From: Spirochaetales bacterium
GTDB taxonomy: Bacteria; Spirochaetota; Spirochaetia; Sphaerochaetales; Sphaerochaetaceae
DNA length: 14,367 nt
Assembly (NCBI GenBank): GCA_017614625.1
Contig: JAGABK010000146.1
Location: 1 to 14,367, forward strand
Direction of reading: 5' to 3'
The notes beneath the pieces were generated by a model, which had not been told where the DNA came from, searched no databases, and saw only the letters and a list, made by a program, of their open reading frames with translations. Of this stretch, positions 13,743 to 14,367 are shown one piece after another. The position numbers and the translations under genes were made by a program. Numbering within the stretch: the stretch's first letter is position 1; every line of letters starts with the position of its first letter.

Positions 13743-14367
13743 ATGAAGCCCGCTGTCTATACGACATCATGCCACGACATCCACTCCAACCTCGCCGCAG
13801 AGGCCTTCCTCATGGAGCGCTCAAAAGCGGATGAGTACATCCTCTATCTCTGGCAGAACCGGCCCACCGTGGTCATCGGCCGTTACCAGAACCCCTTCAT
13901 GGAGTGCGACCTGGCAAGGATGGAATCCGACGGCGTGAAGCTCTCGAGGCGCTTCAGCGGCGGAGGCGCGGTCTACCATGACATGGGCAACCTCTGCTTC
14001 ACCTTCATCAGCCCCAAGGAAAGCTACGACAAGGACAGGAACTTCAGGATCGTGATCTCAGCGCTCGGGGCCCTCGGGGTCGAGGCCTGCACCAGCGGGA
14101 GGAACGACATCCTGGCCGGAGGCTTCAAGGTCTCGGGCAACGCCTTCCAGATCAAGGGAGGAAAAGCCTGCCACCACGGGACCCTTCTGGTGGACTGCGA
14201 CATGAGCCGTCTTCCGCGCTACCTCACTCCGGACGCCACCAAGCTGGAGGCCCACGGAGTCAGGTCGGTTGCCTCCAGGGTCAGGAACCTGAAGGAGATC
14301 AGGCCCGACATCACCATCGGGGCGCTGGAAGAGCAGCTGGTAAGATCCTTCTCGGAAGAATGCGGGC
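13743..14367 (+). CDS. lplA: Lipoate-protein ligase A, partial at window edge
   Basis: The frame is open from ATG 13743 to the window end, giving 208 residues plus one base; the C-terminus is missing. The protein shows the full LplA catalytic core: NLAAEAFLM (16-24), PTVVIGRYQNP (41-51), RRFSGGGAVYHDMGN (69-83), GRNDIL (119-124), KVSGNAFQ (129-136) with Lys129 in the position of the catalytic lysine, and HHGTLLVD (144-151). It would activate lipoate (or a related acid) with ATP and attach it to lipoyl domains of 2-oxoacid dehydrogenases or of glycine cleavage H protein in the cytoplasm. The N-terminus matches the family from residue 1, so the start is firm despite lacking a well-spaced ribosome binding site. 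Octanoyl-transferases share the fold; the RRxxGGGAVYHD motif favours LplA. Confidence 0.9.
   Translation, partial: MKPAVYTTSCHDIHSNLAAEAFLMERSKADEYILYLWQNRPTVVIGRYQNPFMECDLARMESDGVKLSRRFSGGGAVYHDMGNLCFTFISPKESYDKDRNFRIVISALGALGVEACTSGRNDILAGGFKVSGNAFQIKGGKACHHGTLLVDCDMSRLPRYLTPDATKLEAHGVRSVASRVRNLKEIRPDITIGALEEQLVRSFSEECG

Overview
This window looks like chromosome from a Gram-negative anaerobe, most likely a spirochaete (Spirochaetota, Sphaerochaeta/Treponema-like). That assignment is inference. It rests on the zinc-binding protein's N-terminus, where a signal peptide ends in Ala-Gly-Gly-Ser-Gly-Glu, on a pgsB-pgsC-pgsW poly-gamma-glutamate cassette without pgsA, and on many secreted or lipid-anchored proteins in GC-rich coding sequence with strong GGAGG/GGGGG ribosome binding sites. 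I saw no rRNA, tRNA, CRISPR array, insertion sequence or phage gene.

Region 1 (1-3848, minus strand) is a zinc-uptake operon, znuA-znuC-znuB. It continues through a 4-bp ATGA overlap into a small lipoprotein with a Cys-Cys motif, and then, after 24 bp, into a flavin-reductase-like protein cut by the window edge. A TTGCCA-17-TATAAT promoter precedes the TTG start of znuA.

Region 2 (3898-7192) holds a plus-strand gene for an unrecognised secreted protein. It converges with the minus-strand operon pgsB-pgsC-pgsW. The two 3' ends overlap by 56 bp, and the hairpin terminator of the plus-strand gene lies inside the coding sequence for the last membrane segment of PgsW.

Region 3 (7217-13429, minus strand) is a tightly packed six-gene block: a secreted DUF6305-like protein, a TRAP DctM-like permease, a 58-residue membrane protein, a membrane-anchored AstE/aspartoacylase-like M14 zinc enzyme, a secreted C69 dipeptidase and a short family-1 solute-binding protein, closed by a good terminator. 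Taken together it looks like an extracytoplasmic system that cuts a peptide or N-acyl amino acid and imports the product. Its position beside pgsBCW raises the possibility of gamma-glutamyl substrates. It is the best candidate here for an uncharacterised system.

Region 4 (13381-13742) is a 362-bp AT-rich divergent control region with several inverted repeats and three AAACCGC copies. Region 5 (13743-end, plus strand) is the N-terminal part of a lipoate-protein ligase A whose start codon lies only 6 bp after a perfect TATAAT, so its mRNA may be leaderless.
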